Of a stretch of DNA of 64,000 bases, positions 45,444 through 56,894 are shown piece after piece (position 1 is the stretch's first letter; each line of letters opens with the position of its first letter). Origin of the DNA: Prostheceraeus crozeri (taxonomy: Eukaryota > Platyhelminthes > Polycladida > Euryleptidae). The notes under the pieces are model-generated. The model saw only the letters and a list, made by a program, of their open reading frames with translations. It made no database searches and was not told the origin of the DNA. Both the position numbers and the translations under genes were made by a program. Where the stretch lies: positions 248,001 to 312,000 of the forward strand of contig CAJQUW010000578.1 of NCBI GenBank assembly GCA_907163375.1. Direction: 5' to 3'.

Positions 45444-45610
45444 TATTTCTTTGGTGCAGATCTTCTACGTCTATCTCTTCCTCTTGTTTGCCTAGAGGGT
45501 GTAGAATTGACTTCTATCTCGTGGATTCTGAAAGATAGCGTAATAGTGCGTATTCAGGTTTCGAGTGCGGGCTTCTTTCCCATCAGAAAGAAAATTTTGC
45601 TTGATATAGA

Positions 45611-45901
45611 TTATAAAGCTCGAATAATTCCTTCATTTCGAATAAAGTTACGACGTTGCAATTCCTGAAAGAATGACGGCTGATAAATACCATAAGACCA
45701 AATAACTCGATTGATAGGTTCCTTAAACAATTCTTTTCTTTTGTCTAGCAAATTCAGAGTGAAAACAGTTTTACCTGCATGGGATGGACCTGATACAGTC
45801 AGAACTTTGTCACATTGAAGTCTGAAATCCATTTTGATACTTTGGAATTCAATATTTGCATAATTAACGCTTAGGATTAAAAATCCTACCCAATAGGTCA
45901 C
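45611..45901 (-). pseudogene. Polinton packaging ATPase, N-terminal part
   Basis: The Walker A segment SGPSHAGKTVFTLNLLDKR is followed by IWSYGIYQPSFFQEL, matching FtsK/HerA-type packaging ATPases of Polintons. Only the N-terminal third is recognisable, so the gene is truncated or broken. Confidence 0.75.
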
Positions 45902-46043
45902 CTACTACAGGAGCTAACATCGGAAGTATTGCTGAAAGGAAACCACCCTTTTGTGTCAGAGTTTTCCTCTTTCTTTGAAGGGTGATTTTAGGATTGGAGA
46001 TGAATCGTAATTTTGTAGTATATCACTTGAGTAACTTTCGTTG

Positions 46044-46292
46044 TTATGGTGATAACTTCTTTGTCTTCAAACTTCTCACATGAGGAACAATTTCTCGAAT
46101 AAATTTATCATTAGCATGTCGTATTGCATAATATCGATGATTTCCTTTCATTCGTTGAAGAGCTCGAATGGCTCCAGAAAATGTTGAAGACTTTCGACTT
46201 TTACGTCTCGCCATTTTCTCTTTACCATTGTCACAACTTGAGTTTTCCATATTTGCATAGGTACTAACTTTTATGGCAGAAGTGACACTCAA
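46044..46292 (-). CDS. Small basic Polinton protein
   Basis: 82 residues, Lys/Arg/Ser rich (GKEKMARRKSRKSSTFSGAI). Overlaps the RING-like frame upstream by 29 bp. Family not recognised. Confidence 0.35.
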   Translation of the reverse strand: MSVTSAIKVSTYANMENSSCDNGKEKMARRKSRKSSTFSGAIRALQRMKGNHRYYAIRHANDKFIREIVPHVRSLKTKKLSP

Positions 46293-46587
46293 AATGAGCT
46301 ATATCACAGTGGCTACATTGACAAAGTTGAATACAGGAGCGTATGAAACAGCGCTGGCAGAAAGTATGCTTACATCTCTTAAAGATGCGTTTTTCACTTC
46401 CATCCTTTCGATTACATACATCACACACATTTTCACTCTTACTATCAACTTCTAAAGCAAGTCTTTTTGACGACATGAACTTGCTAGCCTTTTCTAAATA
46501 ATAGACGCATGTACAGAAGGAAAATAGTTCGCGAGTAAGTAGACATAACTCGAAAACCAATTGTGCTACGATCAAATACCATTGCAT
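46264..46587 (-). CDS. RING-like zinc-finger protein of the Polinton
   Basis: The C-terminal part reads CDVCNRKDGSEKRIFKRCKH, then TFCQRCFIRSC and QCSHCDIAHFECHFCH. The C-x2-C...C-x-H-x2-C-x2-C...C-x2-C order is RING-like (ubiquitin-ligase type). An N-terminal hydrophobic stretch (WYLIVAQLVFELCLL) may be a membrane segment. Function is inference. Confidence 0.5.
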   Translation of the reverse strand: MQWYLIVAQLVFELCLLTRELFSFCTCVYYLEKASKFMSSKRLALEVDSKSENVCDVCNRKDGSEKRIFKRCKHTFCQRCFIRSCIQLCQCSHCDIAHFECHFCHKS

Positions 46588-46589
46588 CT

Positions 46590-47006
46590 TTAAGTTTCTT
46601 TTATAGAAAATAGAATGTGAATATGTGAAATTGCTTTAATCACTAGACTGCTACCATGATGGTTAAATGCATCAAGACGTTGAGCAATTTTTCCAATATG
46701 TCTTTCAAAAAATTCTTCAGGATTATCTACAACTTCCATCGAATAAGAAGCAAAGTGGAAGAAACGATCTTCTACCTCTTCTGTCCCAAAATGGCTGAAA
46801 TGAATTTTTGCAACTAATCTCGCCATTAAAATTCTATTAGAAAACGTATCCATTAACTTCAAAAATAAAGTGCTAGTATCACCAATAACTAATTTGATGT
46901 TGATCTCATCTTTATAAAAAGTTATCACATAATCTTGAATAGTTCCCTTTAAGCTTTGTCTATAAAAACTTAATCTTCCACAATCATTTGAGAAAGACAT
47001 TATCAT
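46590..47006 (-). CDS. Polinton protein resembling a polymerase leader domain
   Basis: 138 residues with FERHIGKIAQRLDAFNHHGS then SLVIKAISHIHILFS. The FF...I..I...L...GS...K.I pattern resembles the domain that sits N-terminal to DNA polymerase B in many Polintons, here apparently a separate gene. It looks whole. Moderate-to-low confidence. Confidence 0.45.
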   Translation of the reverse strand: MIMSFSNDCGRLSFYRQSLKGTIQDYVITFYKDEINIKLVIGDTSTLFLKLMDTFSNRILMARLVAKIHFSHFGTEEVEDRFFHFASYSMEVVDNPEEFFERHIGKIAQRLDAFNHHGSSLVIKAISHIHILFSIKET

Positions 47007-47062
47007 CCTTCATCTATCCCACCCGTTGCATGAAAATAACAAATCTCTTCATAAAGCATTTA

Positions 47063-47617
47063 TTAAACGACTTTAACAAGCATGCATTGCAAATTTTGGG
47101 TTTGAAACAGATAAAATAGATACAGTTGGTAGCTATCATATAAAGAGCAATGATGACCAAACATTGCTTTAGCAGTGTTGAGATGTGGACGAAAAAAGCA
47201 TTGATTATGAATGTAGCGACTACAACGAACATTTAAAATAGGAACACTCAATTCCTTAAAACGTTTAGTGACTTCATGGTAGTGTTGATTAACTGTAATA
47301 TCCCAAGGTGGAAGTAGAATATCATTGATGATTAGATTTGGAAATAGTTTCTTCTCCTTAGTAGGATCACTGCAAAAGATACATACAACATTAAAAGCTG
47401 CTAACCATCTTTTAAAGTCAAAAAGAAGAGCACATTCATTAGAAAAGCCATAGTCTTGCAAGTATTGCTGATTAAGTCCATGGATGTGTTTTCTTGCCCA
47501 GCTATCAGCGTTGGGATCACACTTGGCATGTTGATGGTAGACACTAACAAGTTGATACGACCAATTGTCCATAGCAATAGCACTGAGCTCCTGTACAGGT
47601 TCATCCTCACAATCCAT
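47063..47617 (-). CDS. Unknown conserved-type Polinton protein, possible exonuclease-like fold
   Basis: 184 residues: MDCEDEPVQELSAIAM, SWARKHIHGLNQQYLQDYGF, LLFDFKRWLAAFNVVCIFCS, LPPWDITVNQHYHEV. The early D-x-E, the internal H-G-L and F-x-x-W-L spacing recall DEDD exonuclease-like folds found as single genes in invertebrate Polintons; this is inference. The frame looks whole. Confidence 0.45.
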   Translation of the reverse strand: MDCEDEPVQELSAIAMDNWSYQLVSVYHQHAKCDPNADSWARKHIHGLNQQYLQDYGFSNECALLFDFKRWLAAFNVVCIFCSDPTKEKKLFPNLIINDILLPPWDITVNQHYHEVTKRFKELSVPILNVRCSRYIHNQCFFRPHLNTAKAMFGHHCSLYDSYQLYLFYLFQTQNLQCMLVKVV

Positions 47618-47705
47618 AAAAAAGATGATAGATGACTAAAAAGGAAATTACAAATTTTTACTCATCTTATGAAGAGTCCTATAACATATTGCAAAATGAT
47701 GAAGT

Positions 47706-47978
47706 TTATCGATGCTGTTCACGACAAAATACATAAATAACATGATGGCAGCGAAGAAGTAAAATGTATCTGATAAGTCCACGTCTACGACACTCAAAGC
47801 ACATGAGCGAATTGTCATAAGGTAGATATAGGTGAGGACTACTGATTCTTCTTCTTTGGCTTGCGTTTAGCGGAAGCATTCTTCTCTGACTTGCGCTTTG
47901 TACCGCTCTCGTTGAAGATTTGATCAATAATGTCATGAACGTCTGGTTGCTTTGGTATATATAGGATGGATTGAGCAT
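47706..47978 (-). CDS. Unknown Polinton ORF, Cys/His rich at the C-terminus
   Basis: 90 codons with CFECRRRGLIRYILLLRCHH then VFCREQHR, possibly a zinc-binding segment. Not recognised. Confidence 0.3.
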   Translation of the reverse strand: MLNPSYIYQSNQTFMTLLIKSSTRAVQSASQRRMLPLNASQRRRISSPHLYLPYDNSLMCFECRRRGLIRYILLLRCHHVIYVFCREQHR

Positions 47979-48006
47979 GCATCGATATAGAGGCTAATTT
48001 GTTGTT

Positions 48007-49775
48007 CTAGTGATAGCCATAATATATTCCACTGATAGCAAAACCAATATTCCAAGTGCCTTCTGCGAGGTCTTCACATCTGATGGGTGTCACTCCATCT
48101 TCTTCCTTTTTATAGTATGAGCACCAATGCGATAGTGGTAAAGAAAGCTTTTTACCATCCCATATCTTTCTATATGGAGTATCATTGTCGTCTCTTGCCT
48201 TCCATTCCTTGCTAAGGGGAGTAGGGATGTCCATATTTAATGTTGCAAACTCTTCAATAATATCGAGTTGGAGACGAATGTATGGATTCACAGGAATGAC
48301 TACGTAGTCCCCATACTCATTGTTCAATATCTTCACTTCAGTGGAAGGAATCATTCCCGTTTGCAATACTATGCTATGATCGTAATAACGTATGGCTTGT
48401 CTAAATTTACGCTGTAGTGGGGTAGGATTATGTACCTTTGTTGTCTCTTCTACTGGCCTTAACATAAGACGATCTGATTGTAGAGATCCTTGTAACGTCT
48501 GAACACTATCTTGTCCTGTAAATGGAGTAGATTTAGTAGATACCTGAAAATAAAAGAGATGCTATTGAGCAGTGGCGGCTTTAGCGATCATGCCCTTCAT
48601 GCTCAGCATGACGAAGGATTTTGTCTAATTTTCCTCCACACAAATCAACGATGTCAACCACAAGAAAGGGAAAGTTTTGAATCAACAAAAAAACTTCCAA
48701 CATCATTTGATTACATTTGACAACATTTGATTACTATGTCAGATCATGTTGCTGTGACATTAAGGTCATACTCAATTAAGATTTATCAAGTAGCTAACTT
48801 GTTCTAAAAAATTCAGGGGAACGCAAGTCAATTCGAGCATACCTCATTTGTTATTGGCCGGATCATCTGACGGGAGAACAATAGCAAAATCTGCGGATGA
48901 CGATTTTCATACTCCATCTCATGCCGTGGACGGGAAGCACAAATGATACGTATAGCTCGTTTCAACCAACTAACGGTAGCTGATTGGACGGCAATCTGCT
49001 GATTTTATCGGTGTAGTGAGATCATGAGATGTCTCGAGTCTCAGTTGCACGATTGAAACCCCATCGAATTGACTTCCTTTATAAGTAATTCAATATCTTC
49101 CAATGTTAATACAGCTTGTGATTTTGTGCGATTGACGGTGTTTTTACTATCTTAAATGCATGCTTCAAATAACTAGAACTTGAATATTATTTAATATACA
49201 TTATCTGGTGATTAAATTTAGCCGTGGTCTTCTACATGCTTGCATATGTAGATATGTCTAGGAGCAAATAGTATAATAGGCTATGCATGCATCAGATTAT
49301 CATCGGATGTACTCAAACATACAAATCATGTAGCCTACGCCTGGAATTTTATTTTAAGCGTATTTTGGCTGATACAGTATGTAGATCATTAGAATTATGC
49401 CTAGCCCTACACCATATTCACTGGATTACCTGATGTGAAAAGTAGGCGGCTTGCATGTTTGAATTATAATTAGGAAAGGGCAAATGCAAATGGAATGAGA
49501 TTAAAATTTTGTTCATCGAATTCGTAACTGTTTCTTAAGTTGCATGATATTTAGCTACATTATGCTACATCAGTTGCATGGTTAAAAATCCTCGTATGAT
49601 AGCTGTCACACATACTTTCCTCATGATGCGAAAAAATTGATGAGCATGACCTAACAGAAATCCATAGAGCCGCCACTGCTATTGAGTTAACACTCAAGGA
49701 AGGAGAGGAAGGAAGGTTCCGACTTACCAATTCAGATGGATAATATAATAGGAATGTAGAGGGAGGACGTGCGTC
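48007..49775 (-). CDS. Spliced unknown Polinton gene with a hAT element in its intron
   Basis: The last exon (48007-about 48542) encodes RLMLRPVEETTKVHNPTP ... WDGKKLSLPLSHWCSYYKKE ... GTWNIGFAISGIYYG and begins after TTTTATTTTCAG, a good acceptor. An upstream exon (about 49728-49775, reading SDARPPSTFLLYYPSEL) ends at the donor GTAAGT. The intron of about 1.2 kb contains the 48570-49678 hAT element. The product is not recognised. Splicing is read from GT-AG signals only. Confidence 0.5.
48570..49678. mobile_element. Non-autonomous hAT element inside the Polinton
   Basis: Ends CAGTGGCGGCTTTA and, reversed, CAGTGGCGGCTCTA; perfect 8-bp TSD CTATTGAG (48562-48569 and 49679-49686). 1109 bp with no transposase. 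Confidence 0.95.
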
Positions 49776-49894
49776 CGACACCTGTGCGACTCAAAGATAG
49801 AATGATTGTCACTCTGAAAACTTCATTATTTATAGAGAAATGCTGGATTCTCATTGGATGTGCTCCTCATTGGTCAATGACATCAAGCTAATTC

Positions 49895-50858
49895 CAAATC
49901 TGGTCTCAGTTTTCTCGTCCGATGCTTCGTTCGCCCGCTGGAGTCCAAAACGCAAAACTCAACCTCTGACGGCTCTCTAACATGACCAAAAGTCTCAATG
50001 TCACTCTCAAGCCTCAGCAATGAAAGATAGGGCCAAACTGTCCTTTCCAATGAATTTGTCGCACTCTTAGAGTTCAAACGAGCTATTGCACGACTTTCTA
50101 CGATCTCTGGAACCAAAGTTGGAAGAAACGCTGCCGAGGGGGGGGGTCGAAGTTCTTCGTTGTTTGGCCTACGACTTTGGAAGCAAGTTCCCAAGAGCCA
50201 AAATTGGCCAAAAAGTCCAAATCCGCCGTCCATTTTTGCGCACGATGCTTCGTTTCGCCGCTACAGACCAAAACTGACCAATTCAACCTCTGACGGCGCT
50301 CTAACATGACCAAAAGTCTCAATGTCACTCCCAAGCCTCAGCCAAGGAAGATAGGGCCAAACTGTGCTTTCCAATCAATTTGTAGCACTCTTAGCTTTCA
50401 AACGAGCTATCGCACGACTCCACCATTTCTAGAACCAAAGTTGGAAGATCGCTGCCGAGGGGGGGGGTCGAAGTTCTTCAGTTTTAGCCCTATGACGCTG
50501 GAAACAACTCTCCTAGACCCAAAATTGGCCAAAAAGTCCAAATCCGCCGTCCATTTTCACGTACGAGGCTTCGTTTCGCCGCTACAGCCACTTTCTCACT
50601 CAAAAACACACAAAAACAAACCTAAACCACACCTACACCCAAGAAACACAACATGTCAACCCAGAATTTCATCAGGAAACCAAATCTAAACACAAAATAA
50701 ACCTACAACCATCCCTACACAGTAAAAACAAAGACCGCCGCCCAAGAACAGCCACGACGGTCGACCACGACACACCCGGCCGGTCGACCCAGAACCACAC
50801 CAACCCGACTCGCGCTCCAGAGGGGCGCTGTGCGCAGTTGGGAGAATTCCTTACTACT
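49895..50858 (-). repeat. Polinton right terminal inverted repeat
   Basis: About 964 bp, inverted partner of 28275-29290, with two tandem units (about 49940-50270 and 50280-50590) sharing CAACCTCTGACGGC, CATGACCAAAAGTCTCAATG and G-runs. It ends GCTGTGCGCAGTTGGGAG then ACTACT. Confidence 0.92.
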
Positions 50859-50934
50859 ATTGATAAAGACCAAAAGAGCTAAGTCTGAGAAATGAAAATA
50901 TTTGTAAAATACTTCATACTAAATGCATATGATG

Positions 50935-51831
50935 CACATGCAGTACTTCTATGATGGCAGATTTGCAGCAGAAACTGATAAATAGATTATTTATAGTTTT
51001 CATGACTATATTTCGACTTTTTATGTGTTTTGACTTATTACGATGTTTTCCCAAACATTTACAAACAGAGTATCGCATTTATTAATAGGGTAGTTATATT
51101 TTCAGTCTAAATAGACAGAGAGTCACATGCTCTCAATTTCAGTGGAAATAATCAAACTTATGAAAAATGGTCTAGAAAGGGGAAATCAGTTAAGCAAGCC
51201 AGATTAACTGTAAGCCTCTTGTGCCTGAATCTCAAAGTATTCAGAATCACGCGATGTTCGATTAATCGCACGCTCAGTCGCACGTTTCGGAATCGTGCGA
51301 AAATCGAATCGCACCTGCCACTTGCATGAATTGTTGAAAACCATAAAGGCAGATTACAATGTGAAGATGTAGGGCAGCTACTTGTTAAATATGTACACCA
51401 TTGCTAGAGATGCAACCGCATCTCTCACACAATTCACAAGCTTTAGCAGGCATTAAAAATAGAAGACCGATTTTGTTGGATAATTTGCAGTGTAATCTTA
51501 TAAATAGATTGTTAATACTTTTCATGCCTTATTTGCGACTTTTTAGGTGTTCTGGTTTATTATGATGTTTTCCCAAACATTTACAAATAGAGCATCGCAT
51601 TAGTTTTTAGGGTAGTTATAATTTGAGTATAAAAAAACTATTGAAGTGTCACATGCTCTCACTTGTAATGAAAATTATCTACCTTTTAATGAAGAATGGT
51701 CTAGAAATGAAAAATAATGAAGCTAAATTAGCTGTAAACTTCTAATCACTGAATCTCAAAATTTTCAGAATCGCACGATTTTCTATTAATTGTGCTGTGG
51801 ATCGCACGATTCGGAATCCCGCCCGCCACTG
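50935..51831 (+). repeat. Two diverged ~380-bp direct repeats
   Basis: Units at about 50935-51325 and 51455-51831 share TTCCCAAACATTTACAAA, GTCACATGCTCTCA, AATGGTCTAGAAA and a hAT-end-like CGCACGATTC terminus. They belong to the hAT-like element around the Polinton. Confidence 0.8.
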
Positions 51832-51839
51832 GTCAGTGT

Positions 51840-53362
51840 TCATCATTTTTAGCCTAAATTATTTTACATGTTTTGTCTCTGATTTTTTTTTAACAAGAGC
51901 AGGTGCCGGATAGACCTCTACAGATTTGCAGTTCCGCGTGGACAGCATAGGATGTACATTACTCTGTGAAAGTCACATTTTCGGTCTGGTGCTGGCAGCC
52001 TGACTATGTCGAAGGGTCTTGGGTCGGAGCCGCAGCCGTGGGAGAGAGTCGGCCCGGAGCCATGGCAGCTGGACCACGTCTCCGAAACCAGAAGCATATC
52101 ACCATCTCTTCAAAAAAATTATTTGACTTGCCTTTGCAGCCATATAGAGACCGTAGCCTACACTAACCAATGCATGTGTAAGCCAATTACACAAATTAAA
52201 TCCTTTGGGCTGATCCACCTCTTCGGGTGGACGTCAAGTGGACGATCTCCAGCTGGAAAATTAAGTCCAATAAAAACCATAATAATTAACCTGTTTTCTA
52301 TGCATGGAGGAGAGATTTCGAAAGACTTCACGCGCTCATTAGGATAGGAAATGCCTTCGAGTGAAATTCTCTTTAGTCAGAAACCAAGTGGCGAACATTT
52401 CAGAACTGACTTTTGTGTTGAATCACTAGCAATTATACATATTTCATTCAGATCACTCTTGATCAAAAATCCCTGAATGTCCCTAGCACTTGAGATGAAT
52501 AAGCATCATTAGCCTTCAATTCAATTCGTAGCAATTATTATGACTGCTCCACTTTCATTGTCCTGATTGAATGCTTGTTTTGGGCATTTAATTATTGAAA
52601 AGCATAGAGGCGGATTACAATTTGAAGATGCAGAGCAGCTATAAACATGTACACCATTGCTAGATAAGCGGTTGCACAAGATGCTGCAGAAGCTGAAAAG
52701 ACCGATTTTGTTGGATAATGTGAAAAGAATGTCATAGCCTATAGCAGACATAACTTTCAGTCGCTTTCATCAGAAAAAAATTTCCGTCAAATTAAACACT
52801 CACTGATAGAGCTCTCAGCTCACATGCGCCCCAGTACTGTTCAATAGAACAAGTTTCTCAATTGGACCAAAGTGAACTAACATAAACTTGTGTCATTCCA
52901 AACAGACCGGGTGCAGTCTGCGCACATTGTACCAATGCAATGTTCAGCAAAATTAACAGTATTAAGGGTGCAAAAGTGTCTGTATAACAAGGGTCCGAAA
53001 TTAAACAGACACATTTTCTGAATTGCATGTTCTTTGCAAATGATTTGTCCAGACATGACAAGAAAATAATTACTAGTTACCTAAAGTAGGCCTACCCGTA
53101 ATGCAAAGAAAAATTGGTAGAAAGATGCACTTCTGTATAAAATCTGGATAAGGTCCGTGTTTAAATGGTACAAATAAGTCCGAAGTGACAAATGCAGTTC
53201 ATATTCTGGATGGGTACGTATTTGAGGTACACAAGAAAAAACGGCTCCGATGAAATAGTTAGTATCGTTGTGATATTACACAGGTGCCAAAAATATCTCC
53301 TTTGAAAATTGAAGTGACAGACAAAGTCATCTACAGAAGGCTCATTTTGTTATGGATAAAGT
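51840..53362. other. No gene; partial repeat copy at 52580-52730
   Basis: 52580-52730 resembles 51335-51490 (GTACACCATTGCTAGA, AAGACCGATTTTGTTGGATA). Nothing else is recognised. Confidence 0.6.
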
Positions 53363-53370
53363 ACATGCCG

Positions 53371-54135
53371 CAGCGGTGGAGGAAAGAAAGGTAAAGTGGG
53401 GGCTGCATCCAAGTCATCTTCATCCAATTTCTAATCGCTCTCCCGCCCACTTCTCTCCCTTCTCCGTCTCTCTTTCAAATTTATTAAAATAATAGGCTTG
53501 ATACCTAAACAATACTCAAAATCAATATTCATGTCTTCACATGAAGTATGATTTTGGTGGAGGAAATTAATTTTTGACTAAAGGAAGTAAAGCAATGTTT
53601 TACGTATACGAGCTTTTATTCATGTTATGGTTGTAAGGCTGCTATTTACGTACAACATTCATATCAACTAATTAGAATAGCATTGATTCAGATCTGAATT
53701 AATTCGAATTAATTGATAAACCCAATACTAAGAATAGATAAACCGATTACTTGGAATGATAATTCAAATAAGTCAAAGGTTTATAGAATTTTCAATGAAC
53801 CATTAATATTGTTATCATTTGCATGTAAGGGTTGGCTAATAGCAATAAGTCCCTTTGATTTATGAAAATATTCATACGGTTAAGGTATTATGAAAAAATC
53901 ATATCGATTTCACAAGCAGCAATAGGCTATTCTAAATGGGGACATTCTAAACAAAATCTCGATCGCCACTTTCGCGAAATTCTTTTCTTCACCTCAACTT
54001 CTATTGTACATCATGGGCAGTTTTAACTTTTCTCGGCATTGAAAAACTGGAGGGGCTAATTAAGGATTGGCCCCATCATTTTAAAAGTGGGGAAGGGGCT
54101 TGAGCCCCTAAAGGCCCCACCCTCCGCCATCGCTG
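53371..54135. mobile_element. Non-autonomous hAT element, 765 bp
   Basis: Ends CAGCGGTGGAGGA and, reversed, CAGCGATGGCGGA; perfect 8-bp TSD ACATGCCG (53363-53370 and 54136-54143). GGGGC/GCCCC palindromic motifs lie near the right end. Non-coding. Confidence 0.92.
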
Positions 54136-54143
54136 ACATGCCG

Positions 54144-56525
54144 GTAATTATCACCCAAGAATTGGAAAAATCTGTAGAAAAAATAAACGGTTATGTCTTC
54201 ATTATTATGTATATATATCATACATCTTCACGGTTATAGGCTATACGCAGCCATTTTGCAAAGTGTCTTATATAAATTGACAAGTGAACCGAGGAATTGT
54301 AAGATAAATTGTCCTCTTGCTAAAGTGATGGAAAGTGAAGAAGAACAGTAGGGAGGTATCTGAAGGTTAGTATTACTATTTAACCAACCCATAAATTATA
54401 TTTAAATCATTTTATCCTATTAAGTCACTCACTGGTTGACCAAATTGCGCTGGAATTGCAATTAATTGTGTTTTCGATTGCAATAAATGCACTCAGTAAT
54501 GCATACTATGCATGCATAACATACAATTACGTACAGTACAATACAACTGCATTTTATATCTTATCTGAAAACAAATACGGGTAGCCTATATAATAATAAA
54601 TGTTTGGTTCTGACATTTACAAAACATTAATGAATTCACCTTTGTTGAATGAATTGCAATTTCCATGTTAAGTTTGTACGATTATGAAAATTGCTGCAAT
54701 TAATATAGAAGAAATTTGAAATTGCAATTAATATAGCTGTCATTGCAATATTTTACAATGGAAGGCAATTTATTACAATTAGCTCATATCGTTTATATAA
54801 GTTGCAATTTCGTCGTAATTCAGTCAACCATCTACATGGACGCCTTAGACTTTCCAAATGGACTCCATATATTGACCTTTGCTAAGTACAGACCACATGG
54901 TTCCCATATAGTAACTCTCCGGACCTATGCATACGGACCCTTTCGTACCTTCAATACGGAACATTTTGCTTAACAGTGTGTGACTTAAACATTTCCAAGA
55001 ATTTTTCGATTTTTCAAGGAATTTTTTTCCATGATTTTTCAGACGCTGGACACCTTACATCATGCAATACAAAGAACTTATAATTTACTCTATTCGCTTC
55101 GAAGACTAACTTTATGTATATTGGCGATCCAGAAAGAATCTGAGGGAACGAATAAATGGACATCGATACAATCAATCATAAAGCAGAGACCGAAGTTGTA
55201 CCTCTTCATTGTGTGCAACGTAACCATGACGAATGAAATGAAAATATCAGTTCTGAAACAACTTAACGGAGAAGATAAACAAGGAAAAATCGGAGAACTA
55301 AAATTCACAAGTCAATTCATGACAGACAGGCCACATGAGGTCAACATGCAGCATGTCCTTCAAGGGTTACCCATATTTGAGTCTGAATCTCCGATATCTA
55401 ATGTACTCTGATCACATCATCAATGTCTCTAGAGACCTACCATTCTAACCTTATAGGCCATAGAAGTAGGACTTTCTATGGTATTGTTAATTTCTATGTT
55501 ATAGACTATAACTCCAACTATTTTCTTATACTTCATGGTTCATGCCATATAACAACTGCACATTTTGTAATGTGCAGTTGTTGTAATTTTGCTTCTTTTA
55601 GCCTCTTGACGAAGATTGAGGCAGTGCTCTAGTTTCAGTTGACACCGGTTGAAGACCTTTTATAACTATCATTAAAAAGATTTGAGAAGACGTTGACTTT
55701 TTCAACGACAACAATTATTTGAATCGAATATCGATCCATCTTTGAGAGCTGTCTTTAGCTAAATATTGAATATGAAGGATATTTTGATGAAATCGGATAT
55801 TTTGAAATGATATCGAAGCAATCTCAACATGATATTCGCAACTTATGACCCTGACCGCATGTTTGAGCCCATGTTACACCCCATTTCACTTAATTCACAT
55901 AATGCAATTTATCAGTTGCCATAAAAAGAAACTTTGTTCCAAAAGCGCATATTTATTGAAGTTAATCATCTAGTTTGCAAATACACCAGGGGAACTGATC
56001 AGAAGTTAGGGACAATCAACTAACAATATCCTTTGTTTCAAAGCATTATCATTATGCAAAAACCACTTAAATTGGTGTACAATTCATTAGTTCATCTCAA
56101 ATACCAATGCCGTGATCTCCTCTCGAAAAATTGGCGCTGGTCGACCAGATCTCCAAATTCAAAATTGAATAAGGAAAAGAATTACAATACGAAAGAGGAT
56201 TGTGAAATGATGAGCAACCAGGGAGGGAAAACCCCGATTTCGCTTAAATTCGTCTGTCACTCAGCTATTACTTCGAGATGCATAGCCGTTTGGGTTCTTC
56301 TGCTGCCAATTCCATAAGTCATTACACATAGCCTGAAATAGGAATACATCGAATATAGCGGTGCATGAGGAATACAGGCATTATTTCTTTAAAATAATTA
56401 TTCAAAATAACCAATTAATCTATCAAAGTCGAAGTTATGTCGATGGAGATATCGCTCAGCTATGACACTGATTGACTGCTGACTGATAAACACTGTGAAA
56501 GATATCTATGTTTTGAATCAGAAAA
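54144..56525. other. No gene supported
   Basis: A 126-codon frame at 55031-55411 has no recognisable domain. A 12-bp perfect hairpin (AACAACTGCACA/TGTGCAGTTGTT, 55551-55582, 8-nt loop) follows. AGGACTTTCTATGG followed by TGTTAATTTCTATG at about 55469 recurs at about 23860, so it is a dispersed repeat. Confidence 0.5.
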
Positions 56526-56533
56526 AGAGAATG

Positions 56534-56741
56534 GTCTCTATGGCATAGTGGTTGAGAAGTTGACCTATAGCGATCTTTTGGTCTTGAGGTCGAGCCCCTG
56601 TAGTGACACTTGATGTCGATCGGAAGGTCTTCCGTTCTAGAAGCATCTCAACGATCCAGCCAAAGTCAACACAAGCTGAAGTCGAAAGGATGGTGCTTAA
56701 GTCAGTCTTGCGGGAGCAGTGACGCTAAAGTTTAATTTTTT
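56534..56741 (+). mobile_element. tRNA-derived SINE
   Basis: The head TGGCATAGTGGTTGAG (box A) and GAGGTCGAGCCCC (box B) have tRNA promoter form and spacing. The body ends CGCTAAAGTTTAATTTTTT. A perfect 8-bp TSD AGAGAATG flanks it (56526-56533 and 56742-56749). Same family as the copy at 59153-59359. Confidence 0.88.
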
Positions 56742-56894
56742 AGAGAATGCTAATATTGCATCTAAACTAGATATTGCATCCAATATTTCATCTAAATTAC
56801 ATACTAAAAAAATATCATGAACATGAAGATTAAAATATTCGAAGCATCTGAATTTCCTTCAATAAAAAAATTGTAGCATGTCCTATAGGGTTAA

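Larger units (their letters stand above)
28275..50858. mobile_element. Polinton/Maverick, full-length, old and broken
   Basis: The ends read AGTAGTAAGGAAT then CTCCCAACTGCGCACAGC on both sides, flanked by a perfect 6-bp TSD ATTGAT (28269-28274 and 50859-50864), as expected for Polintons. Length is 22.6 kb. Gene set: DNA polymerase B on the + strand; protease, capsid, basic protein, integrase and ATPase on the minus strand, plus about a dozen other genes. About a dozen breaks are spread over the coding parts, though several genes look whole. A hAT element sits inside it. Intact TSD and near-identical ends suggest moderate rather than great age. Confidence 0.96.
27230..51831. mobile_element. 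hAT-like element into which the Polinton inserted
   Basis: The left end CAGTAGCAGTTGCGGGAAC and the right end, reversed, CAGTGGCGGGCGGGATTC are followed inward by CGCGCGAT/CGTGCGAT subterminal repeats. The flanks are GTCAGTGA (27222-27229) and GTCAGTGT (51832-51839), 7 of 8 identical. Without the Polinton the element is about 2 kb and non-coding. Its right part contains two diverged ~380-bp direct repeats (50935 and 51455). Pairing of these ends is likely but not certain, because an inner end-like sequence also occurs at about 51328. Confidence 0.6.

Noticed and set aside
51328-51328. Right end of the hAT-like element around the Polinton at 51328
   Set aside because: The sequence is end-like (CTGCCACTTG) but the following bases do not match the left flank, whereas 51832-51839 match in 7 of 8.
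55031-55411. 126-codon ORF as a host gene
   Set aside because: No recognisable domain, no conserved-looking segments and no homologue within the window.
56534-56741. Functional tRNA gene
   Set aside because: Box A and B are present but there is no tRNA acceptor stem; the body, A/T-rich tail and TSD show a SINE.
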